The position numbers and the translations under genes were made by a program. A stretch of DNA of 64,000 bases from Akkermansiaceae bacterium UBA7890 (GTDB lineage: Bacteria; Verrucomicrobiota; Verrucomicrobiia; Verrucomicrobiales; Akkermansiaceae). Positions 1-8,972 of the stretch are shown here, piece by piece (position 1 is the first letter of the stretch; the number at the start of each line of letters is the position of its first letter). The notes under the pieces are model-generated. The model searched no databases and was not told the origin of the DNA. It saw only the letters and a program-made list of their open reading frames with translations. The stretch lies in contig DLRK01000205.1 in assembly GCA_002501065.1 (NCBI GenBank), forward strand, positions 59,176 through 123,175. The letters are read 5' to 3'.

Positions 1-239
1 ACCACTACGGCTACACTGTCTGGATGGCTGGCGGCGGCGTGAAGGGCGGCATGAGCTACGGGGCCACCGACGAGTTCGGCCTCACCGCTGTCGACAAGCG
101 GGTCCACGTGCACGACCTGCAGGCTACCATCCTTCATCTCATGGGACTTGATCACGAAAAGCTGACCTATCGCTACTCAGGCCGTGACTACCGGCTCACC
201 GACGTCTACGGCCACGTCATCCGCGACATTATGGCCTAG
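1..239 (+). CDS. DUF1501 family protein, C-terminal fragment (5' end outside window)
   Basis: An open frame enters from the left edge (first full codon at 3) and stops at TAG 237-239. The 78 visible residues begin HYGYTVWMAGGGVKGG, run through a stretch ending in HDLQATILHLMGLDHE, and finish with RLTDVYG. This is the characteristic end of DUF1501 proteins, a secreted, usually Tat-exported family with an alkaline-phosphatase/sulfatase-like fold, abundant in Planctomycetes and Verrucomicrobia and of uncertain substrate. The same ending recurs in the complete DUF1501 gene at 3478-4899. It lies 39 bases before the DUF1549/DUF1553 gene on the same strand, the usual arrangement for these families. 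The catalytic core is outside the window. Confidence 0.85.
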   Translation, partial: HYGYTVWMAGGGVKGGMSYGATDEFGLTAVDKRVHVHDLQATILHLMGLDHEKLTYRYSGRDYRLTDVYGHVIRDIMA

Positions 240-278
240 CTGGCGGCGTCCTGCCGGGAGGCCAACCCGAACAAATCC

Positions 279-3200
279 ATGCGCATACCCAAGTTCCTCC
301 GAAACTACACCTCGCTCCCCCTTGTCCTGGGAGCAATCCCCTGTCTGTCGGCCGCGGAAGAAATCGACTTCAGCCGCGACATCCGCCCGATCCTCTCCGA
401 GAACTGCTTTGCCTGTCACGGTCCCGACGAGGATCACCGGGAGGCCAAGCTGCGACTCGATCTGAAGGAGAGCGCCTTTCAGGAGCGCGACGGCATAGCG
501 GCCTTCGTGGAGGGCAATCTTGAGGAGAGCGAGTCCTGGTTCCGCATTACGACGGAAGACAGCGATGAAGTGATGCCTCCCCCCAAGACCAAGAAGAAAC
601 TCACCGCCAAACAGAAGGAACTCATCAGGAAGTGGATCGAACAGGGTGCCAGATGGAACAACCACTGGGCCTACGAACCACCCAGGAAGGCGAACGTCCC
701 CGAGGGCGTCAATCCGATCGACTTCTTCATCGCCCGTGAACACGGCAAGCACGACCTCAAGTTCTCTCCCCGGGCCACCCCTCGCACCCTGTCCCGCCGC
801 CTCTCTCTCGATCTCACCGGTCTGCCTCCCACCCTGAAGGATCTCGCCGGGTTCCAGGTCGACGAATCCGGCTTCAATGTCGCCAGGGTGATCAACCACT
901 ACCTCGCAAGTCCGCAATACGGGGAGCGCATGGCGCTCATGTGGCTCGACGCGGCACGCTACGGTGACACCAGCGTGATGCACGCCGATGGCCCCCGGGA
1001 CATGTGGGCCTGGCGCGATTGGGTCGTGCGCGCCTACAACGAGAACAAGCCCTTCAACGAGTTTGGCATCGAACAGCTTGGGGGCGATCTCATCCCCAAT
1101 GCCACCATCGATCAGAAGCTGGCATCCGGCTTCAACCGCAACCATGCGACCTCCGACGAGGGCGGCGCCATTGCTGAGGAACTGCGCGTGGAGTATGTGG
1201 TCGACCGCGTGCGCACCACCGCCAACGTGTTCATGGGAATTACCATGGAGTGTGCGCAGTGCCACGAACACAAGTACGATCCCATCAGTCAGCACGAATA
1301 CTACCGCTTCTTCGCCTACTTCAACAACCACACCGATCCCGGGATGCAGACACGCAATGGAAACCAGGCGCCGACAGTCAGTGTCCCCCCGAGGGAACAG
1401 GCCGGGAAACTGGCCACCCTGGACAAGGAGATCGAAAACCGTAACAGGGAGATTGAAGCCCGCCGGAACACGGCCCGCCCTCAATTCGAACAATGGCTCG
1501 CCAAAGCAGAGAAGTCCGCCGGAGACACCCTCCCAGCCCCCCCGGGACTGACTCACCATTTCCCTCTCGACGAGAAGGGCGGAGACCAGGTGGCAGCCAC
1601 CGTGGGCGGTGGAGCAGGCAAGCTCAGCGGCAAGCTCCAGAACACGACCCGCAAGGGGCAACCCGCTCTGAAATTCGACGGCGGGAGCGCCTTCACATTC
1701 GGCTCCTGGCCTGAACGCAGGCGGGAACAACCCTTCACCTTCGCGGCCTGGCTCAAGGTGCCCGGTAATGGAAACGGTTCGGTCTTCGCTCGAATGGATG
1801 AGGGTAGCAGTTACCGTGGTTATGACTTCTGGCTGCAGAACCGCCAGGTAGGAACTCACATCATCAACACCTGGCCCGGCAACGCCCTCAAGGTCGTGTC
1901 TGCCCAGCAGCTCGCCGAGAACAAGTGGCAGCATGTGGCGGTAGTCTACGACGGATTGTCGAAGGCGGCCGGCATAAAGATCTACATCGACGGAAAGCTG
2001 GTGGGCAACAAGGTCGAGCAGGACTCCCTCAGGGACACCATTGCCACCAATACACCCTTCAAGATCGGCAGTCGCTCGAAAGGCGGGAACTACAACGGCG
2101 AGGTCGATGAACTCCGCATCTACAACAGGGCGCTCTCTGCTGCCGAGGTTCAGCGCCTGGGTGACGACCCTATCAAGGGAATCCTCGCCATCCCGTCGGA
2201 CAAGCGTACCAAGGACCAGGAATCCGCTCTCGTGGAGCACTTTCTCGCCACAGCGGACAGCACTTATCAGAAACTCGTGGCCACCCGTGCTGACCTGCAG
2301 CGCCAGAAAGGCGAGCTCGGGAACAGCAAGAAGACCACCAGCATGATCATGGGTGACAATCCGGCCAACAAGATGCGGAAAACCTACATCCTCAATCGCG
2401 GGGCCTACGACTCCCCCAGAAAGGACAGGGAGATCCTCCCTGGCACACCCACCATCCTGCCTGCCATCGACAGCAAGGCACCGCAGAACCGGCTCACTCT
2501 CGCCAGGTGGCTCTTCTCCAATGAGCATCCCCTCACGGCCCGGGTGGCCGTCAATCAGATCTGGCAGCAGTTCTTCGGAGCCGGACTGGTCACCACTCCC
2601 GGGGATTTCGGCGCCCAGGGGGCCTACCCCACTCATCCCGAACTGCTCGATTGGCTGGCGGTTGATTTCCGCGTGAACGGATGGGACGTGAAACGACTGC
2701 TTCGGCAGATTCTCAGCTCGCAAACCTACCAGCAGAGTTCCGTGCGCCCCCCGGGTCTGGCCGAGACAGATCCCGAGAACAAGCTCCTGAGCCATGCCTC
2801 CCGCTATCGTCTGCAGGGTGAACTCATCCGCGACAACGCTCTCGCGGTCTCCGGACTGCTCAATCCCGCGATGGGTGGACCGGGCGTGAAACCCTACCAG
2901 CCCCCGGGACTCTGGGCCCAGGTCGGCCTCGGCGGAAATCCAAAATTCAAGCCTGACACGGGGGACAAGCTCTATCGCCGCAGCATCTACACCTACTGGA
3001 AGCGGAGCGCACCCGCACCGAACATGCAGATCTTTGATGCACCCACCCGCGAGATCTGCGTCATGAAGCGTCCCCGCACCAACACCCCGCTGCAGGCGCT
3101 GGTGACTCTGAATGATCCTCAGTTTGTAGAGGCTGCCAGGATGCTCGCTCAACGCTCCATGAAAGAGGGCGGATCCACTCCGCAGTCCCGGGGCGCACAT

Positions 3201-3431
3201 GCCTGGGAAGTGGTCACTGCCCGCAAGCCCAGCCCCTTCGAGCAGGAGACCTTGAGCAAGGTCTACCAGAAGGCCTTCCGCAAGTACCTGACCACGCCCG
3301 ATCTCGCCAGGAAACTCCTCGCGGTGGGTGAATCCAGCCCCGATCCAGCCCTGCCCTCCGCTGAGCACGCCGCCATGACGATCGTGACCAGCATGATTCT
3401 GAACCTCGACGAAACTCTGACCAGGGAATGA
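279..3431 (+). CDS. DUF1549/DUF1553 (PSCyt1-PSCyt2-LamG-PSD1) secreted cytochrome-like protein
   Basis: A 1050-residue protein beginning with an apparent signal peptide (about residues 1-25, ending near SAA). Residues about 28-90 form the planctomycete cytochrome C domain with a heme-c motif, CFACH (C43, C46, H47). DUF1549 (PSCyt2) follows at about 140-360 and contains a second CxxCH, CAQCHEHKYDP (C325, C328, H329). A LamG/concanavalin-like domain spans about 428-630, ending in the typical RIYNRALSAAEVQRL. DUF1553 (PSD1) occupies about 735-1045. Such proteins are extracytoplasmic and are presumed to act on polysaccharides or other polymers with electron transfer, but their chemistry is unproven. 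It sits directly before a DUF1501 gene, the usual partner. The domain assignment is firm; the function is not. Confidence 0.92.
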   Translation: MRIPKFLRNYTSLPLVLGAIPCLSAAEEIDFSRDIRPILSENCFACHGPDEDHREAKLRLDLKESAFQERDGIAAFVEGNLEESESWFRITTEDSDEVMPPPKTKKKLTAKQKELIRKWIEQGARWNNHWAYEPPRKANVPEGVNPIDFFIAREHGKHDLKFSPRATPRTLSRRLSLDLTGLPPTLKDLAGFQVDESGFNVARVINHYLASPQYGERMALMWLDAARYGDTSVMHADGPRDMWAWRDWVVRAYNENKPFNEFGIEQLGGDLIPNATIDQKLASGFNRNHATSDEGGAIAEELRVEYVVDRVRTTANVFMGITMECAQCHEHKYDPISQHEYYRFFAYFNNHTDPGMQTRNGNQAPTVSVPPREQAGKLATLDKEIENRNREIEARRNTARPQFEQWLAKAEKSAGDTLPAPPGLTHHFPLDEKGGDQVAATVGGGAGKLSGKLQNTTRKGQPALKFDGGSAFTFGSWPERRREQPFTFAAWLKVPGNGNGSVFARMDEGSSYRGYDFWLQNRQVGTHIINTWPGNALKVVSAQQLAENKWQHVAVVYDGLSKAAGIKIYIDGKLVGNKVEQDSLRDTIATNTPFKIGSRSKGGNYNGEVDELRIYNRALSAAEVQRLGDDPIKGILAIPSDKRTKDQESALVEHFLATADSTYQKLVATRADLQRQKGELGNSKKTTSMIMGDNPANKMRKTYILNRGAYDSPRKDREILPGTPTILPAIDSKAPQNRLTLARWLFSNEHPLTARVAVNQIWQQFFGAGLVTTPGDFGAQGAYPTHPELLDWLAVDFRVNGWDVKRLLRQILSSQTYQQSSVRPPGLAETDPENKLLSHASRYRLQGELIRDNALAVSGLLNPAMGGPGVKPYQPPGLWAQVGLGGNPKFKPDTGDKLYRRSIYTYWKRSAPAPNMQIFDAPTREICVMKRPRTNTPLQALVTLNDPQFVEAARMLAQRSMKEGGSTPQSRGAHAWEVVTARKPSPFEQETLSKVYQKAFRKYLTTPDLARKLLAVGESSPDPALPSAEHAAMTIVTSMILNLDETLTRE

Positions 3432-3477
3432 AAAACATCCCGCAATGTGACGGTTGCAGACTGCCACGAATGTAACA

Positions 3478-4899
3478 ATGCCCCATCCTTCCAACCTCTC
3501 CCGCCGCACGTTCCTGGATACGTCCAAGTCTCTCCTGGGAACCGCCGCCTTCGCAGGCCTGCTGAAACAGGAAGGCCGGGCCGCGCCCCTTCCCGGCCTG
3601 CCTCACTTTCCCAGCAAGGCCAAGCGCGTCATCTATCTCTTCCAGGCCGGAGGGCCAAGCCACATCGACATGTTCGATTATAAGCCGGCCCTGCACAAGA
3701 TCCACGGGCAGGAACTCCCCGACTCAATCCGGCAGGGCCAGCGGATCACCGGCATGACCAGCGGCCAGAAGTCATTCCCCTGCGTGGCACCCATGTTCAA
3801 TTTCAAGAAAATGGGCGAACGCCAGACCTGGGTGAACGCCGACGTCCTGCCCCACACTGCCAGGATCGCCGACAAGCTGACCATCATCCGCTCGATGAAT
3901 ACGGAGGCAATCAATCACGATCCCGCCATCACCTACATCAATACCGGCACACAGCAGTTCGGAAGGCCCAGCATGGGGTCATGGCTCTCCTACGGGCTCG
4001 GCAGCCTGAGCGAGGATCTCCCGGCCTATGTCATCATGATCTCGATTGGAGCCAAGCCGGGGCAGGCTCTCTATTCCCGCCTCTGGGGCAGCGGCTATCT
4101 GCCCTCCAAGCACCAGGGAGTACAGTTTCGCAGCGGCAACGACCCTGTTCTCTACCTCAGCGATCCTCCCGGCATCGATCGTGAAATTCGCCGCTCGATG
4201 CTTGATGGGGTTTCCGCCCTCAATGACCAGCGCTTCCGGGAAACCGGCGATTCCGAGATCAAGGCACGCATCGCCCAGTATGAAATGGCCTTTCGCATGC
4301 AGGCTTCCGTCCCCGATCTCATGAGCACTGACGGCGAACCGGAGAGCACCTTCGAGAACTACGGCCCGAAATCAAAAAAGAAGGGTTCCTTTGCTTCCAA
4401 CTGCATCCTGGCACGCCGCATGGCCGAACGAGGCGTGCGGTTCATCCAGCTCTTCCACCGCGGCTGGGATCAGCACGGAAACCTGCCCGGAGAACTCCGC
4501 AGGAACACCGCTGATACTGATCAGCCTGCTGCGGCCCTCGTCAATGACCTCGAAGAACGCGGCATGCTCGACGACACCATTGTGATCTTCGGAGGGGAAT
4601 TCGGCCGCACCATCTACTGCCAGGGCAAGCTGACCAAGGACAACTACGGACGTGACCACCATGGGCGCTGCTTCACCACCTGGCTGGCGGGTGGCGGGTT
4701 CAAGCCGTGCGACTACGGCGAAACCGACGACCACTGCTACAACATCGTCAAGGACCCGGTCCACATCCGCGACCTCAATGCCACCGTCCTCCATAACCTG
4801 GGAATTGATCATGAGCGGTTCAGCATCAAGCACCAGGGACTCGACGTGCGCCTCACCGGGGTGGAGGAAACCCGCATCGTAAAGGAAATCCTCACCTGA
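3478..4899 (+). CDS. DUF1501 domain-containing protein, Tat-exported
   Basis: A 473-residue protein. I start it at ATG 3478 because it gives a clean Tat signal (SRRTFLDTSKS followed by a hydrophobic stretch); a TTG at 3454 would add eight residues. The body has family landmarks: YLFQAGGPSHIDMFDYKP near residue 50, IIRSMNTEAINHDPA near 140, VIFGGEFGRT near 370, and HHGRCFTTWLAGGGF near 395. DUF1501 belongs to the alkaline-phosphatase/sulfatase-like superfamily, and the conserved Asp/His positions are consistent with metal binding; the substrate is unknown. It follows the DUF1553 gene after 46 bases and is probably co-transcribed with it. Export by the Tat system implies cytoplasmic folding with cofactor. 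Confidence 0.92.
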   Translation: MPHPSNLSRRTFLDTSKSLLGTAAFAGLLKQEGRAAPLPGLPHFPSKAKRVIYLFQAGGPSHIDMFDYKPALHKIHGQELPDSIRQGQRITGMTSGQKSFPCVAPMFNFKKMGERQTWVNADVLPHTARIADKLTIIRSMNTEAINHDPAITYINTGTQQFGRPSMGSWLSYGLGSLSEDLPAYVIMISIGAKPGQALYSRLWGSGYLPSKHQGVQFRSGNDPVLYLSDPPGIDREIRRSMLDGVSALNDQRFRETGDSEIKARIAQYEMAFRMQASVPDLMSTDGEPESTFENYGPKSKKKGSFASNCILARRMAERGVRFIQLFHRGWDQHGNLPGELRRNTADTDQPAAALVNDLEERGMLDDTIVIFGGEFGRTIYCQGKLTKDNYGRDHHGRCFTTWLAGGGFKPCDYGETDDHCYNIVKDPVHIRDLNATVLHNLGIDHERFSIKHQGLDVRLTGVEETRIVKEILT

Positions 4900-5075
4900 A
4901 TTCCGCGCCCATTCCCGGCGATACGGTCCCAGACTGACAACCCCGTGGTCTGGCGGCGCCATGACCGACGATGGATCGGCAAAGACCCGGCGATCCGGCT
5001 CCCGGAGGGAGGAATTCACTAAGACACTGGACATCACCCCGTAATCAGAACCCAATACCGCCGATCCGCGCCTGC

Positions 5076-5873
5076 ATGAACTTCCACGTCCTCGGTTCCA
5101 TCGCCCTGCGATACTTCTGGCTCTACACCCGCCACCCGGTGCGAATCGTCGAACTCGTTTTCTGGCCCTTCGTGCAACTGCTGGTCTGGGGATTTCTGAC
5201 CAATTACCTCCAGTCCGAGACGTCGGGGGACTTCCCCAAGACCATCACCTATCTCATCGGGGCCATCATTCTCTGGGATGCGCTCTTCCGTTCCCAGCAG
5301 GGAGTGGCCATCTCCTTCCTGGAAGACGTATGGACGCGCAACCTCCTCAATATCTTTGCCGCACCCGTGCGGACCGTGGAATATGTCGGGGCCATGTTCC
5401 TGGTGGGATTCTGCCGGGTCATGTTCACCGGTCTCATCCTGGCGATCATCGCGCTCGTGGCCTACCAGTTCAATCTCTTCAAACTCGAACTCGCTCTCAT
5501 TCCCTTTTACCTCAACCTCCTTCTCTTCGGCTGGTCTCTGGGACTGATTTCGGTCAGCCTCATTCTGCGCTTCGGCCACGGGGCAGAGTCCCTGGCCTGG
5601 GCCATCCCCTTCATGGTTCAACCATTTTCCGCGGTCTTCTACCCGGTCTCCAGCCTGCCCTCATGGCTCCACCCCCTTGCCCAGGTCCTGCCCTCCACCC
5701 ATGTCTTTGAGGGAATGCGCGATGTCATCCAGTCCCGCACTTTCCCGGGGACCCACATGGTGGCCTCCCTCGCGTTGAACATCGTCTTTCTCTGTGGCGC
5801 TCTCTGGTTGCTCCACACCATGCTTGTCGGAGCACGCCGGAAGGGATTCCTCGTCAAGGTAACCTCCAGCTAG
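5076..5873 (+). CDS. ABC-2 type transporter permease
   Basis: A 265-residue membrane protein. The frame is open from an ATG at 4971, but homologous sequence starts at ATG 5076 (MNFHVLGSIALRYF), so I use that. Six hydrophobic segments are visible, roughly at residues 25-46, 60-82, 105-132, 140-168, 178-205 and 232-255. A re-entrant-type loop, FYPVSSLPSWL, resembles ABC-2 permeases of the drug/polysaccharide exporter class. These subunits pair with a separate ATPase to export drugs, lipids or glycans. No ATP-binding subunit lies beside it: upstream is DUF1501 and downstream is a convergent DUF3592 gene. The partner must be encoded elsewhere, and the substrate cannot be named. Confidence 0.8.
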   Translation: MNFHVLGSIALRYFWLYTRHPVRIVELVFWPFVQLLVWGFLTNYLQSETSGDFPKTITYLIGAIILWDALFRSQQGVAISFLEDVWTRNLLNIFAAPVRTVEYVGAMFLVGFCRVMFTGLILAIIALVAYQFNLFKLELALIPFYLNLLLFGWSLGLISVSLILRFGHGAESLAWAIPFMVQPFSAVFYPVSSLPSWLHPLAQVLPSTHVFEGMRDVIQSRTFPGTHMVASLALNIVFLCGALWLLHTMLVGARRKGFLVKVTSS

Positions 5874-5906
5874 CGCGCCGGGAAATCACTTCCGAGAGGA
5901 ATCCGT

Positions 5907-6461
5907 TCAGTTGTCCAGTCCGGAAGAACGACGCACATTCCACTCGTGCCGTAGTGCTCCGATCATCATGCCTGTTCCCCCTGCCACGAAGATCAGGGGA
6001 AACCACAGTGAGTAACCGGGAGCTCTGGAGTCCAGCTTCAGGACAGCTGAGGACGGATCTTCCGGATCAACATAACAGGAGTGCGCCGTGCCCACCGCGA
6101 ATCTGGCCACCCGCCATTCCGCCCGGGTCTCCGAAGAACTCCATGGCGCTCCCCGCAGGCTATAGCGTTCCGAGGTGTAGGCCTTGCCTTCGTACGAATA
6201 TCCGTAGAGAACAGCGGAGTTGTACTCCATTTCCACATCGCTGCCGATCTTGCGTTGAGCGATCCTTGACTCCACGATGGTGCATTCCGTCTCCTCCCAG
6301 TCGCGCTGCCCGGAAGCGCGGTCGAAACTCCGCCACATGAGCAGGGTGAAGGCTCCTCCTGCCACACAGAAGAGTAACCCGATGAAGACAAGATACAGGC
6401 TCCCTGCGCGCACGGAGGGAGAAAGGGGGTTCCTCTCCCGGGTTTCAAGTTCAAGTTTCAT
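5907..6461 (-). CDS. DUF3592-like membrane protein
   Basis: A 184-residue protein with an N-terminal transmembrane helix (about 20-42), a soluble middle with the pattern CTIVESRIAQRK, then GYSYEGKAYTSERYS, then YVDPEDPSSAVL, and a C-terminal helix (about 150-172). Two helices flanking a small beta domain, together with these motifs, are typical of DUF3592, a widespread family of unknown function. The ATG at 6461 lies inside a low-complexity repeat (6441-6461), so its first codons may be non-native; GTG at 6413 (residue 17), just before the first helix, is an alternative start. It faces away from the YqeY gene and converges with the ABC-2 permease. Confidence 0.7.
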   Translation of the reverse strand: MKLELETRERNPLSPSVRAGSLYLVFIGLLFCVAGGAFTLLMWRSFDRASGQRDWEETECTIVESRIAQRKIGSDVEMEYNSAVLYGYSYEGKAYTSERYSLRGAPWSSSETRAEWRVARFAVGTAHSCYVDPEDPSSAVLKLDSRAPGYSLWFPLIFVAGGTGMMIGALRHEWNVRRSSGLDN

Positions 6462-6531
6462 GTTCCCATGACCCACAACTGGCGGGGGAGGCTTCTGGAC
6501 ACTTGAAACTTGCAACTTCAGGCCTGAAACT
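6441..6531. repeat. Inverted low-complexity repeat (GAAACTT units)
   Basis: Bases 6441-6461 read on the minus strand as ATGAAACTTGAACTTGAAAC, and 6500-6531 read on the plus strand as a run of CTTGAAACTTGCAACTT followed by GGCCTGAAAC. The two blocks are degenerate inverted copies of a GAAACTT-type unit around a 38-base spacer, between the divergent DUF3592 and YqeY genes. It may be an intergenic repeat that has been captured by the DUF3592 start region. Confidence 0.45.
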
Positions 6532-6545
6532 CCTTCTTCCATTCC

Positions 6546-7001
6546 ATGGCCGACATCGCAACCCAACTCACTGAAGACCTGAAGAACGCCATGCGTGCCA
6601 GGAACCCGGTCGCTCTCAACACTCTCCGCGCGGTCAAGAGCGCCATCAAGAACGCCGCCATCGAAAAGGGAGGAGCGGACGGAGAACTGGATGAGGGCGA
6701 GATCGTCAACCTCATCCGGAAGCAGATCAAGCAGCGCCGGGAATCCGTGGAGCAGTTCACCAAGGCCGGTCGCACTGAACTGGCTGACCAGGAGGAGTCC
6801 GAAATCACCATCCTGGAGCACTATCTTCCCGCCCCCCTTTCACCGGAGGAAGTGAATGAACTGGTGACCACCGCCATCGAGGAGTCCGGAGCCTCCTCCC
6901 GGGCTGACATGGGCAGGGTCATGAAGATTCTCCAGGAGCGCACCGCCGGTCGCGCCGACGGCAGGATCCTCTCCCAGGCGGTCATGGAGAAGCTCTCCTG
7001 A
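6546..7001 (+). CDS. GatB/YqeY domain-containing protein
   Basis: A 151-residue protein, full length for the YqeY family. It opens with ITEDLKNAMRA-like sequence (here LTEDLKNAMRARNPVAL), has the central IRKQIKQRRESVEQF and EESEITILEHYLP, and ends with GRADGRILSQAVMEKL. The family shares the helical tail domain of the amidotransferase subunit GatB, which binds tRNA, and is thought to interact with tRNA or aminoacyl-tRNA metabolism; the free-standing protein has no settled function. ATG 6546 is the first start and matches the family. It is 64 bases upstream of ispD on the same strand and may share its transcript. Confidence 0.9.
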   Translation: MADIATQLTEDLKNAMRARNPVALNTLRAVKSAIKNAAIEKGGADGELDEGEIVNLIRKQIKQRRESVEQFTKAGRTELADQEESEITILEHYLPAPLSPEEVNELVTTAIEESGASSRADMGRVMKILQERTAGRADGRILSQAVMEKLS

Positions 7002-7065
7002 AGATACGGGTTGATCACCCTGGCAAACTGAAACTTTATCCCTGGAACGTGAATTCCCTCATCAA

Positions 7066-7734
7066 ATGAGTTGTGCCGCCATTATTGTCGCGGCGGGACA
7101 CGGTCGCAGGATGGGTTTCGACAAGATGGTCGCCCCTCTGGGAGGCAAACCAGTCCTGCAGTGGAGTCTCGATGCCTTTCTGGAGGCCGGGGAGGTCGAA
7201 ACCGTCGTGGTGGTGACCAGCGAAGAACGCTTTGCACATCTCGATCCCGGAACAGGGAAACCGGTCCTGCGGGTGGACGGTGACCGTGAACGCTTTCTCT
7301 CCGTGATGCGCGGCCTTGACGCCATCCCGTCCCCCCCGTCCTACGTGGCGGTCCATGATGGAGCCCGTCCCTTCATTCTGCCCGAACAGATTGACCAGGT
7401 GATCAGGACCTCCCACGACGAGGACGCGGCAGCCCTTGCCCGCCGGGTCACCGAGACCATCAAGACGGCCGACGACCACGACTTCACTCAGCGCTCCGTG
7501 CCCCGCGACCGGCTCTGGATCATGGAGACCCCCCAGGCCTTTCGTTTCGAAATCCTGCGCCGGGCCTACCGGGCCACCGAATCCCAAGCCCTTGAGGTGA
7601 CCGACGACGTATCGGCTGCAGAGGCTATCGGCGTCCCCACCAGGCTTGTCGAAAACCTCCTCCCCAACCTCAAGATCACCCTGCCCCAGGACCTCGCCCT
7701 GGCGGAGGCCATCCTGAAGACGAGGCAGGAGTGA
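7066..7734 (+). CDS. ispD: 2-C-methyl-D-erythritol 4-phosphate cytidylyltransferase
   Basis: A 222-residue cytoplasmic enzyme that transfers CMP from CTP to methylerythritol 4-phosphate in the non-mevalonate isoprenoid pathway. The N-terminal nucleotide-binding loop AAGHGRRMGFDKM, the HDGARPF motif near residue 100, and VTDDVSAAEAIG near 180 identify it. In the usual RMG...PKQ the proline-lysine is replaced by DKM, but the lysine is kept. Length matches the family (about 225-235). It is fused to nothing; IspF is not adjacent. The polyprenyl synthase at 12370 uses products of the same pathway, though it is not in the same operon. It converges with the vWA gene. Confidence 0.92.
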   Translation: MSCAAIIVAAGHGRRMGFDKMVAPLGGKPVLQWSLDAFLEAGEVETVVVVTSEERFAHLDPGTGKPVLRVDGDRERFLSVMRGLDAIPSPPSYVAVHDGARPFILPEQIDQVIRTSHDEDAAALARRVTETIKTADDHDFTQRSVPRDRLWIMETPQAFRFEILRRAYRATESQALEVTDDVSAAEAIGVPTRLVENLLPNLKITLPQDLALAEAILKTRQE

Positions 7735-7763
7735 CTACCGTCCCGCCCCTTCAGGGCGAAGGA

Positions 7764-8837
7764 TCAATCATACTTGGGATCGGTCAGCGCTTCGGCAGCA
7801 CGCCCGGTCTTGCGCTGCCCCTTGTAGACCATCACGAACTTCCCCCCGGTGTCCTTCGCAATCTCCATGAGACGACCCGCAGGCGAACCGGGAACTTCAA
7901 AGGCGATGGTGTCAATGGGTGTCCCTCCCGGGTTGAGCTGCTTCATATTGAAGGCGATCTCGTCCCCATCACGGGGTTCCCCGTCGGAAAGAAGGAACAC
8001 AATACTCGGGGATGGATTCATGGTCATGGCCATCTTGAGGCCGGGATACCACATCGTGCCACCAGCCACTGGCATGCTGTTGATCCTGCCGATCACTTCC
8101 TTCTTGATACCTTCATTAGCCGGATACCAGTTGGTGTGAGGTGGTTCTCCAAGTCCATGCCAACCGTTGCCAACGTAGTCGCTGCCCTCGGTGGTCAGAT
8201 TCCAGGCGCGGGATGAAAAGAATATGACCGTGAAATACATTCCCGAGGAAAGGTTGCCGATCGAAGTCGACAGTTCCTTCTTGAGGGCCTGGGCAAAGGT
8301 GCCTCCGCCTTCCGCGGTCGATCCCATCGATCCGGAAAAATCGACCACGTAAGCCACCCGTTTGCCCTTCCGGTAACTCCCGAAGAAAGATGCTCCCCCC
8401 CCTCCGGTCCCATCACCTTCATTGTCACCCCAGCCTTCCCCGATCTCGTCCGACATTCCGAAAGGGCCTTCCGGGACGGGGTTGTCAGGAATGGGAACAG
8501 ACACGGGAGACGGCGCCTGCGAGGCAATCACCTTGGCCCGCGAAGACTTCTGACCCGGCGGGTTGGGCCGGGCCCGCTGATTCACTTCCGGACGCTCAAC
8601 GCGTTCCTCCTCGGGCGCGGAGGCCTGGTAGGTTACGATCGTGGGCGACTCGGTTCGCAGGGAAAGAATCGTGATGAGAGCCAGCACAGCGATCAGGAGT
8701 CCCACCAGAATCATGGAGCTGATCAGGGACTGAACGGTGTCCCGCTGGCGCTGCCGCGTCAACGCCAGCTCAACCGCTCCAGACTGGGCAACACCAAGCT
8801 CCTGCTCGTCCTCCTGGGGTACGATCAGCCTAGCCAT
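7764..8837 (-). CDS. vWA domain membrane protein
   Basis: A 357-residue protein with a short cytoplasmic N-terminus, one transmembrane helix (about residues 37-60), a proline- and glycine-rich linker, and a von Willebrand factor A domain from about 155. The MIDAS metal site is visible: DFSGSMG early, a Thr in GGTMWYPGL, and an Asp in LLSDGEPRDGDE. Such single-pass vWA proteins display the domain in the periplasm and mediate metal-dependent protein contacts; the partner is unknown. A hairpin (8902-8927) separates it from the lipoprotein gene upstream. It ends 29 bases from the convergent ispD. Confidence 0.85.
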   Translation of the reverse strand: MARLIVPQEDEQELGVAQSGAVELALTRQRQRDTVQSLISSMILVGLLIAVLALITILSLRTESPTIVTYQASAPEEERVERPEVNQRARPNPPGQKSSRAKVIASQAPSPVSVPIPDNPVPEGPFGMSDEIGEGWGDNEGDGTGGGGASFFGSYRKGKRVAYVVDFSGSMGSTAEGGGTFAQALKKELSTSIGNLSSGMYFTVIFFSSRAWNLTTEGSDYVGNGWHGLGEPPHTNWYPANEGIKKEVIGRINSMPVAGGTMWYPGLKMAMTMNPSPSIVFLLSDGEPRDGDEIAFNMKQLNPGGTPIDTIAFEVPGSPAGRLMEIAKDTGGKFVMVYKGQRKTGRAAEALTDPKYD

Positions 8838-8901
8838 AGTGTCACTCTATGCCCATCCGTCCACTTGACCAGCGGAAAGGGGTCTGCCATCTCAAAGGAA
8901 A

Positions 8902-8927
8902 GGGAGAGCCGTCTCTAGGGCTCTCCC
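8902..8927 (-). terminator. Hairpin between the large lipoprotein and vWA genes
   Basis: A perfect 9-bp stem, GGGAGAGCC (8902-8910) with GGCTCTCCC (8919-8927), and an 8-base loop. Read on the minus strand it follows the lipoprotein stop at 8973 and is followed by a moderately T-rich CTTTCCTTTGAG tail. It probably ends that transcript before the vWA gene. Confidence 0.6.
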
Positions 8928-8972
8928 AAAATATATCCGGAATACCTCCCCGGAAAACCACCAGGCGGTCCG

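Noticed and set aside
177..3527. 1116-codon open frame on the minus strand
   Set aside because: It lies antisense to the clear DUF1549/LamG/DUF1553 gene, has no recognisable domain and has the biased composition typical of shadow frames in GC-rich DNA.
7744..7758. CGCCC/GGGCG hairpin between ispD and the vWA gene
   Set aside because: Five-bp stem without a U-tract in either direction.
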